Source of the DNA: Lysobacteraceae bacterium
Lineage (GTDB): Bacteria > Pseudomonadota > Gammaproteobacteria > DSM-19610
DNA: 14,105 nucleotides
Assembly (NCBI GenBank): GCA_020201295.1
Contig: JAIVHA010000045.1
Span: 1-14,105 of the forward strand
Direction: 5' to 3'
Part shown: one piece after another, positions 6,409 to 13,577 of the stretch
Numbering within the stretch: position 1 is the stretch's first letter
Layout: every line of letters begins with the position of its first letter
Position numbers and translations under genes: made by a program
Notes under the pieces: generated by a model
What the model was told of the DNA's origin: nothing
What the model saw: the letters and a program-made list of their open reading frames with translations, nothing else
The model's database searches: none

Positions 6409-8240
6409 ATGAGCAAGTTGTTGAGCCTGTCCCCCGAGCATTTTTCCGCCGCCGCCCTACCCGCGCCCGGCACGGGGGCGACCGTGTGCCTGGAAATGCT
6501 CGACGGCAAGCAGCTGGATGGAGAATTGCGTACGTTCCAGGCCGACCGCCAACGCTGTCTGATTCGCGCCGCCGATGCCAGCATCGACACCTCGATCCCC
6601 TTCGCTCGCATCCGCTGGTTGCGTTTCGAATCCCCCCTGGAATCGTTTCGTGTCCGCCACGGAGAGGGGGAACCGTTCGACATCCAGTACCAGGACCAGG
6701 GGCGTTTCCAGGGCAGCTGCTACGAATTTCGCCATGACAGCAGCGGACTGCACCTGTTGGTCGGCCAGGAGGATGGCGGCATCCGTCGCCTGTTCGTACC
6801 ACTGGCGTCGGTGGACCGCTACCGGGTGGGCGGTTTCGAGGGCCAGGGTGGTCCCGCCCCGTCCGCTTTGCCGGCGGATCCCGATGCCATTGCCCCGGCC
6901 AGGAACGTTCAGGAGTTGCTGAGCCGTTTTGCCAGTGGCCGTGTGGGCCCGCCACGCGGCGCGGAACGCACCTTCCGCCAGCTGGAACAGACTCCCGGTC
7001 AGTCTCCCCGGGAACTGGCGCTGCGTCTCGGCCTGCCATTCGTGGACCTGCGCGAATTCGATGTGGACGTCCATGCCCTGTCCCTGGTGCCGGAGGAATT
7101 CGCTCGCACCCATCGCGTGTTGCCGCTGCTGTTCCTGCATGGCCGGCTGGTGGTGGCCATGGGCAATCCGGCAGATCCGGAACTGCTGAGCATGCTGCAC
7201 CTGGTCAGTGGCCGCAGCGTGGATAGCGTGGTGGCCGAGGACGCGGACCTGCAGGGCGCCATCGACCGTTACTACGGCGTGCACGAGGACAGCGGCACCC
7301 TGGACGAGCTGGAAACCGTCGCCCAGCGGGAGCTGGAGCACAACCTTCCGGTGCAGGAAGTGGAACGCCTGGGCAAGGAAAAGCCCGTGGTGCGGCTGGT
7401 GAACAGCATCCTGCTCGACGCTATTCACCGCGGTGCCTCCGACATTCACCTGCGTCCCGGGGAGAAGAAGGTGGAGCTGCTGTTCCGCCAGGACGGCACC
7501 CTGGTGCATGTGCGCGACCTGGCCAAGATGCTGTTGCCGGCGGTGGTGGCGCGCATCAAGATCATCGGCCGCATGAACATCGCCGAGCGGCGCCTGCCCC
7601 AGGACGGCCGCGCGCGCATGGTGGAGCGCGGCACGGTGGTGGACATGCGCATCTCCGTCATTCCCACCGTGGATGGCGAGAGCGTCGTGATTCGCCTGCT
7701 CAATGCCAGCGCCGGGCTGCGCACCGTCGATGAGCTGGGCTTCAACCCCCGCGATGCCGAGGTGTTCACCGACCTGCTGCACAAGAGCTACGGCATGTTG
7801 CTGGTGACCGGGCCGACCGGCTCGGGCAAGTCCACCACCCTGTACGCTGCCTTGCAGGAGGTGAAGAAGCAGAACGTCAACATCATCACCATCGAGGATC
7901 CGGTGGAGTATCACGTGGAGGATGTACAACAGATCCAGGTGAACACGGCGCCTGGCTTCACCTTCGCGCGTGCCTTGCGCAACATCCTGCGCCACGACCC
8001 CGATGTGGTCATGGTGGGCGAGATCCGCGACCAGGAGACCGCCAAGATCGCGGTGGAAAGCGCCCTTACCGGCCACCTGGTGCTCAGCACCCTGCACACC
8101 AACGATGCGCCCACCTCGGTGACGCGCCTGATCGAGATGGGGGTGGAAAGCTTCCTGGTGAAGTCCTCCCTGCTCGGCGTGCTGGCGCAGCGGCTGGTAC
8201 GTCTCAACTGGCCGAGGCCTATCGCGTGCGCCTGGAGTAG
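6409..8240 (+). pseudogene. GspE/PilB-type secretion or pilus assembly ATPase, C-terminally broken
   Basis: Residues 1-600 are a normal GspE/PulE-family ATPase that would power type II secretion or type IV pilus assembly at the inner membrane. After an unusual N-terminal region (about 26-145) comes the MshEN/T2SSE N-domain (about 160-305). The ATPase core follows with Walker A GPTGSGKST from residue 468, the Asp box around ITIEDPVEYHVED, DVVMVGEIRD (532-541) and the His box LSTLHTND (559-566). Just after LAQRLVR (codon ending 8202) the family should continue with about 100 more residues, including a CxxC...CxxC zinc site. None of that is present. The open frame instead runs through REP DNA and then antisense to the next gene, to a stop at 8739. 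In a different frame, 8208-8237 reads LAEAYRVRLE then stop, resembling the normal CPHCAEAYR-type continuation. A small deletion (about 10 nt) plus loss of the rest is likely. The ATG at 6409 has GGAGGAG 20 nt upstream, farther than ideal. No other secretion or pilus genes are nearby. Confidence 0.8.
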
Positions 8241-8290
8241 TACCCCATCGCGGGCGATGATATCGAGCGGCCGGGGTGGCCGTACTGCCT

Positions 8291-8384
8291 TGGGCTTGCC
8301 CCCCGTAGGAGCGGCCTCTGGCCGCGAACCGGTATTCGCAAGGACCTTCGCGGCCAGAGGCCGCTCCTACGGGGGGCAAGCCCA
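8291..8384. repeat. REP pair with extended 38-bp arms after broken gspE
   Basis: Perfect 38-bp inverted arms at 8291-8328 and 8347-8384 with an 18-bp loop. The inner part of each arm is the usual REP (GTAGGA head, GCGGCC-TCT-GGCCGC stem). The outer part, TGGGCTTGCC and its complement GGCAAGCCCA, is an addition not seen at the other copies. It begins about 50 bp after the last recognisable gspE-derived codons, so it marks or caused the breakpoint. Confidence 0.9.
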
Positions 8385-8436
8385 GGCCATCCAGCAAGGG
8401 GCAAGCCCAGGCCATCCAGTCGCGGCCAGAGGCCGC
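8375..8436. repeat. 20-bp direct repeat and decayed REP
   Basis: GGCAAGCCCAGGCCATCCAG occurs at 8375-8394 and again at 8400-8419 (period 25 bp). The first copy overlaps the right arm of the palindrome. It is followed by an inverted REP core (8421-8436) that lacks its TCCTAC head. This looks like a partly duplicated, decaying repeat edge. It ends about 20 bp before the stop codon of the minus-strand gene at 8457. Confidence 0.8.
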
Positions 8437-8456
8437 CCACGGGTGGTCGGTGCCGG

Positions 8457-8957
8457 TCAGCTGCCCACCGGCGTGCGCCGGCGCGGGATGAGCTGTTCCC
8501 GTGCCAGGTGCTCGTGCAATTCCAGGGGGTGGAGTTTGCTCAGGTCCTTGGCCAGTTCCCGCACCTCCACGCCGGCCTTGGCCAGCGGATCCATGCACTC
8601 GCGCAACAGGCCCAGCATGCGCTTCTGGGCCACCAGGATGACATTGCGGGTCTGCTGTCGCAGTGCCAGGCGCGCCGCCTCCTCGGTCACGCTGCGGGCG
8701 AAGCGCCGGTCCTGTTCCTCGGTATGTTCATTGCGATGATCATCGAAGCCGTGGGCGGGGCCGCCATTCCGGCCCCGGCTGCGGCTGGGGCGGCTTTCCG
8801 CCCACAAATCACCATTGTGCAGCTCCTTTTCCGGCTGCACGAGATCGTTGACTTCGATGAGGTTGGGGCTGGATTCGAGTTCGGGGTGATCGGCTTCGCG
8901 CAGGGTGAAGAAGCGGGCGCGGGCGCCGTCGGCGACAACGACACAGTCACGGTTCAT
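8457..8957 (-). CDS. Host attachment protein family / baeRF-type (eRF1-like) protein
   Basis: A 166-residue cytoplasmic protein that matches the 'protein required for attachment to host cells' family. That family has been grouped with bacterial relatives of archaeal/eukaryal release factor 1 (baeRF). The N-terminal signature NRDCVVVADGARARFFTL is typical. It is followed by a charged, Gly/Arg-rich middle (ESRPSRSRGRNGG, HGFDDHRNEHTEEQDRRFA) and a helical/strand C-terminal half (RNVILVAQKRMLGLLRECM, LSKLHPLELHEHL). The molecular function is not established; members are often linked to stress or to low-oxygen regulons. The ATG at 8957 follows AGGAG by about 8 nt. Nothing shows co-transcription with neighbours: the broken gspE converges on it, and asmA diverges. 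An FNR-like promoter lies upstream (see 9086-9127). Confidence 0.88.
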   Translation of the reverse strand: MNRDCVVVADGARARFFTLREADHPELESSPNLIEVNDLVQPEKELHNGDLWAESRPSRSRGRNGGPAHGFDDHRNEHTEEQDRRFARSVTEEAARLALRQQTRNVILVAQKRMLGLLRECMDPLAKAGVEVRELAKDLSKLHPLELHEHLAREQLIPRRRTPVGS

Positions 8958-9085
8958 AGGCGATACTCCTGTGTGACGTAAATCAGGATGCGGGGGGACG
9001 GTTTCCCTGTCCTCCCCGGCGGGAATCTCCGGGCACTTTCCGCTCGCGACAGAGTCCCCTCTGTCAGTGATAGTGCCTGTAGCCG

Positions 9086-9127
9086 AATATGCAAGGTGGA
9101 CCGATGGGTGGCATTGATCCAAGTCAG
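9086..9127 (-). promoter_or_regulatory. FNR/Anr-like box and -10 element (class II layout)
   Basis: TTGATCCAAGTCAG (9114-9127) matches the CRP/FNR-family pattern TTGAT-N4-(A/G)TCAA except for the last base. Its centre is at 9120.5. On the minus strand, a site centred at -41.5 puts the -10 hexamer at 9091-9086, which reads CATATT (4 of 6 to TATAAT), and the start near 9079. That fits activation of the baeRF-like gene, with a leader of about 120 nt. No comparable -10 is seen in the plus direction. The regulator is inferred; none is encoded in the window. Confidence 0.55.
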
Positions 9128-9221
9128 ACGACCATTCAAGACGCGGGGGATATGTGGGAGCGGGGGATATGGATTTGTTTTTCAGGCTTCTTAGTTAATT
9201 GTTTTTAAACGAAACCCGGGC

Positions 9222-9250
9222 TGGGCAGGGCAGGGGGAAGCCACTATACT
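9222..9250 (+). promoter_or_regulatory. Probable sigma70 promoter of asmA
   Basis: TATACT (9245-9250) is a strong -10 box. TGGGCA (9222-9227), 17 bp upstream, matches the -35 consensus at 4 of 6 positions. Transcription would start near 9257, giving a leader of about 39 nt before the asmA ATG. Confidence 0.55.
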
Positions 9251-9295
9251 GGGCACTCCCGCCTGTGCGCGGCCACCACCGGAAGGATTCACTCC

Positions 9296-11371
9296 ATGGG
9301 CAAAGCATTGCGCATCTTCTTGATTCTGCTCGGCAGCCTGGTGGGGCTGCTGGTCATCGCGGCCATCGTCCTGCCGCTCATCATCGACCCCAATGACTAC
9401 AAGGGCCGCATCGCCGACGCCGTGCGCGAGCAGACTGGCCGCGAACTGGTGATCGAGGGCGACATCGGCCTGTCGGTCTTCCCCTGGCTGGGTTTCGAAA
9501 TCGGCGCCACCCGCCTGGGCAATGCCCCGGGGTTCGGCGACCAGCCCTTTGCCGAGATCGGTGCCGTGCAGGCGCGCCTCAAGCTGCTGCCCCTGCTGCG
9601 TCAGGAAGTGGAGATGGACACCCTGGTGCTGGAGGGACTGCGCCTGCGCCTGATGATCGACGCGCAGGGCACCAGCAACTGGGCCGACCTGGCGGGCGGG
9701 GAAAAGGACGTGGACGAGGGCGGCCCGGGTGACGGCGGCCAGGCCCTGGCCGGACTGGCCATCGGCGGCATTCGTCTGTCCGACGCCCAGGTGAGCTACG
9801 ACGACCGCGCCGCCGGGACGCGCTACGATATCGAGCAGCTGAACCTCACCACCGGCGCCATCGCGCCCGGCGAGCCGGTGGACCTGGACCTGTCCCTGCG
9901 GTTGCGCGCCTCGGAACCGGCCATGGCGGGCGCGGTGAACTTCGGCGGGGAAGTGCTGATTGCCGAATCCCTGCAGCAGTTCACCCTGAGCGACATGGAC
10001 TTGCGCCTGGACCTGGAGGGCGAGGGGTTGCCCGGTGGCGCCCTGGACGCCGCCCTGACCAGCAACACCCTGGAGCTGGACCTGGAGCGCCAGACCCTGG
10101 CCATCCCGGCCTTCAACCTGACGGCACTCGGACTGCACATCGACGGCGAGTTGCAGGGCACGGACCTGCAGGCCGAGGTGCCCCGCTTCACGGGCAGCCT
10201 CAAGCTGCGCGAATTCGTGCCCCGCGAGGTCCTGGCCAGGCTGGCCATCGAAGCCCCGGAGACCGCCGACCCGGCGGTGCTGGGCAAGGCCGAGGCCGAG
10301 CTCAAGCTGGCCGCCACGCCCAATGACGTGAAGCTGAGCGATATTCGTCTGCGGCTCGACGACAGCGCCATCACCGGCCAGTTCAGCCTGGCCAACTTCG
10401 CCAAGCCGGCCATCCGCTTCGATCTGACCCTCGACCAGATCGACGCCGACCGCTACCTGCCACCGCCGGACCCCGACGCCCAGGCTACGCCCGTGCCGCC
10501 CACCGCCGCGGCTGCCGCCGCCGCCAACGAATTGCCCTTGGAGACCCTGCGCGCCCTGGATGTGGCGGGCAGCTTCCGCATCCAGACCCTCAAGGCCTTC
10601 CAGTTGCGCAGCCGCGATGTGCTCTTCACCCTCAAGGCCAAGGATGGCGTGGTGCGCGTGCACCCGGCCGAGGCCAAGCTCTATGAGGGCAACTACCAGG
10701 GCGACATGAGCTTCGACGTGCGTCGCGACACCCCGCGCATCAGCATGGACGAGCGGGTCACGGGCGTGCAGGCCGGCCCGCTGCTCAAGGACCTGATGGG
10801 CGAGGAGCGGCTCAGTGGCCAGGCCAATGTGCAGGTCAAGCTGAGCGGCAGCGGCGCCACCCCCGAGGCCATCCGCCCCACCCTCAACGGCAACCTGGCC
10901 TTCGCCTTCACCGACGGCGCGGTGCAGGGCTTCGACCTGGTGGCGCTGCTGGACCGGGCCAATGCCCTGCTCAAGGGACAGCCGGCGCCGACCGATACGG
11001 GTCCTGGGGAGACCCGTTTCACGGAGGTGCGTGGCACCGCCACGTTTACCAACGGCCTGGTGCGTAACGAGGACCTGGCGGCCAACAGCCCTTTTTTCCG
11101 GGTGACCGGCGCCGGCACCACTCACCTCGCCGAGGAGACCATCGACTACCTGGTGCGGACCGCCATCGTGGCCAGCCCGGAGGGGCAGGGCGGAAAGACC
11201 CTCGATGAACTGCGTGGCCTGACGATACCGGTGCATATCGGTGGCAGCTACAGCGAACCCCGCTACCGGGTGCAGCTCGACGAGGTGCTCAAGCAGCGTA
11301 TCGAGTCCGAGGTGAAGGGTAAGATCGAGGAGCAGAAGCAGGAAGTGGAAGACCCTCTTCCCCTGGAATAG
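9296..11371 (+). CDS. asmA: AsmA family protein
   Basis: A 691-residue inner-membrane-anchored periplasmic protein (E. coli AsmA: 617). One N-terminal membrane helix (about residues 5-30, LRIFLILLGSLVGLLVIAAI) is followed by the family motif DPNDYKGRIADAVREQTGRE and EGDIGLSVFPWLGFEIGATR. A long beta-strand groove comes next. An Ala-rich linker near residues 398-413 (PVPPTAAAAAAANE) precedes the C-terminal AsmA domain (VQVKLSGSGATPEAIRPTLN, FAFTDGAVQGFDL). AsmA proteins are relatives of TamB/YhdP, implicated in phospholipid transport and outer-membrane homeostasis. The ATG at 9296 follows AAGGA by about 8 nt. The downstream SRPBCC gene starts 19 bp after the stop, so the two are probably one operon. 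Confidence 0.92.
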   Translation: MGKALRIFLILLGSLVGLLVIAAIVLPLIIDPNDYKGRIADAVREQTGRELVIEGDIGLSVFPWLGFEIGATRLGNAPGFGDQPFAEIGAVQARLKLLPLLRQEVEMDTLVLEGLRLRLMIDAQGTSNWADLAGGEKDVDEGGPGDGGQALAGLAIGGIRLSDAQVSYDDRAAGTRYDIEQLNLTTGAIAPGEPVDLDLSLRLRASEPAMAGAVNFGGEVLIAESLQQFTLSDMDLRLDLEGEGLPGGALDAALTSNTLELDLERQTLAIPAFNLTALGLHIDGELQGTDLQAEVPRFTGSLKLREFVPREVLARLAIEAPETADPAVLGKAEAELKLAATPNDVKLSDIRLRLDDSAITGQFSLANFAKPAIRFDLTLDQIDADRYLPPPDPDAQATPVPPTAAAAAAANELPLETLRALDVAGSFRIQTLKAFQLRSRDVLFTLKAKDGVVRVHPAEAKLYEGNYQGDMSFDVRRDTPRISMDERVTGVQAGPLLKDLMGEERLSGQANVQVKLSGSGATPEAIRPTLNGNLAFAFTDGAVQGFDLVALLDRANALLKGQPAPTDTGPGETRFTEVRGTATFTNGLVRNEDLAANSPFFRVTGAGTTHLAEETIDYLVRTAIVASPEGQGGKTLDELRGLTIPVHIGGSYSEPRYRVQLDEVLKQRIESEVKGKIEEQKQEVEDPLPLE

Positions 11372-11390
11372 GGACAGGGTGAGACCCTCC

Positions 11391-11948
11391 ATGCGACCCT
11401 GCATCGCATTCCTGCTGCTGGTGCTGGGCGCCCAGGCCAGCCAGGCCGGCGACATCCTGGTGGCCCAGGTCGACCATGACCGGGGTCTGTACCGCATCGA
11501 ACTGGATATGCGCCTGGACGCCGGCAAGGGCCATGTGTGGCGTCTGCTGACCGACTATTCCCACTATGGCCAGCTCAACGACGCCATCAAGGAAAGCGAG
11601 ATCCTGCGCCAGCAAGGCCCGGGCAGCTACCGGGTGCGTACCCTGACCCGGGCCTGTGTGTATTTCTTCTGCAAGACCGTCACCCAGGTACAGGATGTAA
11701 CCGAAGTCCCGGGGCGGTATATTTCCGCGTCGGTGTTGCCCGCCCTGAGCGATTTTCGTCATGGCGTGGTGCGGGCCTACATCTGGCCGGAAGGGGCATA
11801 CACCCGCATCCGGGTGCTGGCCGAGGTGGAACCGGATTTCTGGATCCCACCCCTGATCGGTCCCTGGATCATCAGCCGCAAGCTGCAATCCGAGACCCTG
11901 GAGACCATGCGCAACGTGGAACGGCTGGCGGGGCAGGGCCGGCAATAA
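11391..11948 (+). CDS. Secreted SRPBCC/START-like (cyclase/dehydrase-type) protein
   Basis: A 185-residue protein with a clear signal peptide (MRPCIAFLLLVLGAQASQA, cleavage after Ala19), so it should act in the periplasm. The mature part looks like an SRPBCC/START-like hydrophobic-ligand fold: an early strand and helix (RLDAGKGHVWRLLTDYSHYG), central strands (YRVRTLTRACVYFFCKTV) and a C-terminal helix (ISRKLQSETLETMRNVERL). Two cysteines five residues apart (ACVYFFC) could form a disulfide. I chose ATG 11391, with GGTGAG 7 nt upstream. GTG at 11379 would add only MRPS before the signal peptide. It directly follows asmA (19-bp gap), which suggests an envelope or lipid role; the ligand is unknown. 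A REP pair follows its stop. Confidence 0.8.
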   Translation: MRPCIAFLLLVLGAQASQAGDILVAQVDHDRGLYRIELDMRLDAGKGHVWRLLTDYSHYGQLNDAIKESEILRQQGPGSYRVRTLTRACVYFFCKTVTQVQDVTEVPGRYISASVLPALSDFRHGVVRAYIWPEGAYTRIRVLAEVEPDFWIPPLIGPWIISRKLQSETLETMRNVERLAGQGRQ

Positions 11949-11954
11949 CCTACC

Positions 11955-12012
11955 CCCTGTAGGAGCGGGCTCTGCCCGCGAACATTCGCGGGCAGAGCCC
12001 GCTCCTACAGGG
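11955..12012. repeat. REP pair (REPIN-like), GGGC/GCCC stem variant
   Basis: Perfect 28-bp inverted arms, 11955-11982 and 11985-12012, separated by only 2 bp. This is the tightest pair in the window. The stem variant (GCGGGC-TCT-GCCCGC) matches the copy at 2141-2215 and differs from the GGCC copies. It lies 6 bp after the SRPBCC stop and probably separates the asmA operon from the sugar genes. Confidence 0.9.
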
Positions 12013-12059
12013 CCGCTTTACTGATGATCGGAACGAATAACCATAACCAAGAGCACAGC

Positions 12060-13337
12060 ATGTTGAAACTCAAAGAAACCAAGATCGGCATCATCGGCCT
12101 GGGCTATGTGGGCTTGCCCCTGGCCGTGGAATTCGGCAAGCAGTATCCGACCCGGGGGCTGGACCTCAAGTCCGAGCGCATCGCTGAACTCAAGGCGGGC
12201 AAGGACAGCACCCTGGAGGTGAGCAGCGAGGAATTGCGCGAAGCCGGACAGCTCAGCTACACGGATCGGGCAGATGACCTTGCCGACTGCAACGTCTACA
12301 TCGTCACCGTGCCCACGCCCATCGACCAGGCCCGCCGCCCCGACCTGCGTCCGCTGGAGTCGGCCAGCCGCACCCTGGGCCAGTTGCTGAAACCCGGAGA
12401 TATCGCCATCTTCGAGTCCACCGTCTATCCCGGCGCCACCGAGGAGGTCTGCGTGCCCATCATGGAGGCCGGCTCGGAACTGAAGTACAACCGGGATTTC
12501 TTCGTCGGCTACAGCCCCGAGCGCATCAACCCCGGCGACAAGGAGCACCGCGTCACCAACATCCTCAAGGTCACCTCGGGCTCCAACCCGGAGGTGGCGG
12601 ATTTCGTCGATGACCTGTACCGCAGCATCATCGTCGCGGGTACCTACAAGGCCGAGAGCATCCGCGTCGCCGAGGCCGCCAAGGTGATCGAGAACACCCA
12701 GCGCGATGTGAACATCGCCCTCGTCAACGAACTTTCATTGATCTTCGCCAAGCTGGGCATCGACACCGAGGCCGTGCTCAAGGCCGCCGGTACCAAGTGG
12801 AATTTCCTGCCCTTCCGTCCCGGCCTGGTGGGTGGCCACTGCATCGGTGTGGACCCCTACTACCTGACCCACAAGGCCCAGGAGATCGGCCACCATCCGG
12901 AAGTGATCCTCGCCGGCCGGCGCATCAACGACAGCATGGGTCCCCATGTGGCGGAACGGATGGTGCGCCTGATGGCGCAGAAACACCTGCCCATTGCCGG
13001 TTCCCGGGTATTGGTACTGGGCCTGACCTTCAAGGAAAACTGCCCCGACCTGCGCAATACCCGCGTGGTGGACGTGATCGCCGCCCTGCATGACTATGCC
13101 ATGGAGGTGGACGTGTACGATCCCTGGATCTCGGCGGCGGAGGCCGAGCACGAGTACGGCATCCAGCCCATCGACGAACCCGTCGCCGGCGCCTACGACG
13201 CCATCCTGCTCGCCGTGGCCCATGACCAGTTCAAGGCCAAGGGCGTCGAGGGTATCCGCGCCTGGGGCAAGCCGGGTGCCGTGCTGTTCGATGTCAAATA
13301 CCTGTTCCCTGCCGACGCGGTGGACGGGCGGTTGTAG
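12060..13337 (+). CDS. tviB: Nucleotide-sugar dehydrogenase, TviB/WbpO type
   Basis: A 425-residue cytoplasmic NAD-dependent enzyme of the UDP-glucose/GDP-mannose dehydrogenase family. It oxidises C6 of a UDP-sugar to the uronic acid. The Rossmann motif GLGYVG is at residues 13-18, EAAKVIENTQRDVNIALVNE contains the catalytic-region Lys208, and GGHCIGVDPYYL holds the catalytic Cys261. A C-terminal UDP-binding domain starts near 320 (VLVLGLTFKENCPDLRNTRV). The blocks WNFLPFRPGLVGGHC and LTHKAQEIGHHPEVI place it with TviB/WbpO, which act on UDP-GlcNAc or UDP-GalNAc, rather than with Ugd; the exact substrate is inferred. I prefer ATG 12060 (AGAG about 8 nt upstream) over ATG 12024, which has no ribosome-binding site and sits next to the REP pair. 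The epimerase gene follows after 240 bp of repeat DNA. Confidence 0.92.
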   Translation: MLKLKETKIGIIGLGYVGLPLAVEFGKQYPTRGLDLKSERIAELKAGKDSTLEVSSEELREAGQLSYTDRADDLADCNVYIVTVPTPIDQARRPDLRPLESASRTLGQLLKPGDIAIFESTVYPGATEEVCVPIMEAGSELKYNRDFFVGYSPERINPGDKEHRVTNILKVTSGSNPEVADFVDDLYRSIIVAGTYKAESIRVAEAAKVIENTQRDVNIALVNELSLIFAKLGIDTEAVLKAAGTKWNFLPFRPGLVGGHCIGVDPYYLTHKAQEIGHHPEVILAGRRINDSMGPHVAERMVRLMAQKHLPIAGSRVLVLGLTFKENCPDLRNTRVVDVIAALHDYAMEVDVYDPWISAAEAEHEYGIQPIDEPVAGAYDAILLAVAHDQFKAKGVEGIRAWGKPGAVLFDVKYLFPADAVDGRL

Positions 13338-13357
13338 TCTTGATTTTTTTGATGAAT

Positions 13358-13546
13358 TGGCCACGGAAGCACACGGAAATACACGGAATGAATTTGTTGC
13401 AGTTATCCGTGGCCTCTGTAGGAGCGGCCTGCGGCTGCGAATGCCTGACGCGCCACATACGGTTCGCGGCCGCAGGCCGCTCCTACAGGTGCCTCGGATG
13501 GCGACGAGACCATCATTCCGTGTTTTTCCGTGTGCTTCCGTGGCCA
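13358..13546. repeat. Nested inverted-repeat element (CACGGAA arms around a REP pair)
   Basis: The outer arms are 13358-13389 and 13515-13546: 32 bp, 31 complementary. Each arm carries three CACGGAA heptamers (left arm at 13362, 13372 and 13382), exactly 10 bp apart. Inside lies a REP pair, 13416-13441 with 13463-13488: 26 bp with one G-T mismatch, and a third stem variant, GCGGCC-TGC-GGCTGC. The 189-bp element fills most of the 240-bp gap between the dehydrogenase and epimerase genes and holds no gene. It looks like a small non-autonomous element into which, or around which, a REP pair has settled. Confidence 0.85.
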
Positions 13547-13577
13547 TAAGATTTTCGTTTAAACAAAAGGCACCCAT

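Larger units (their letters stand above)
8958..9295. other. 338-bp divergent intergenic region (baeRF-like gene / asmA)
   Basis: No gene is supported here. Contents: the leader of the minus-strand gene, with a perfect 7-bp hairpin GACAGAG-TCCC-CTCTGTC (9048-9065); an FNR-like box (9114-9127); a 12-bp direct repeat GCGGGGGATATG (9143-9154, 9160-9171); an AT-rich pocket TTAGTTAATTGTTTTTAAAC (9191-9210) unlike the GC-rich surroundings; and the asmA promoter (9222-9250). Confidence 0.7.

Noticed and set aside
6153..6683. Upstream extension of thiS on the minus strand
   Set aside because: It crosses the tRNA-Gly gene on the opposite strand, and ThiS proteins start at the MHITVNG position.
6457..8598. 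Long minus-strand open frame opposite the gspE-like gene
   Set aside because: It is a shadow of the ATPase frame, and its ends translate REP DNA.
9055..9078. Sequence TCAGTGATAG resembling half of a tet operator
   Set aside because: Only 10 bp agree, the outer bases differ, and no TetR-type gene is in the window; it is probably chance next to a hairpin.
9191..11527. Very long minus-strand open frame (778 codons) opposite asmA
   Set aside because: It is a high-GC shadow of asmA with no recognisable motif and Gln/His/Gly-biased composition.
13338..13352. T-run (GATTTTTTT) after the dehydrogenase stop as an intrinsic terminator
   Set aside because: No convincing GC hairpin directly precedes the T-run.
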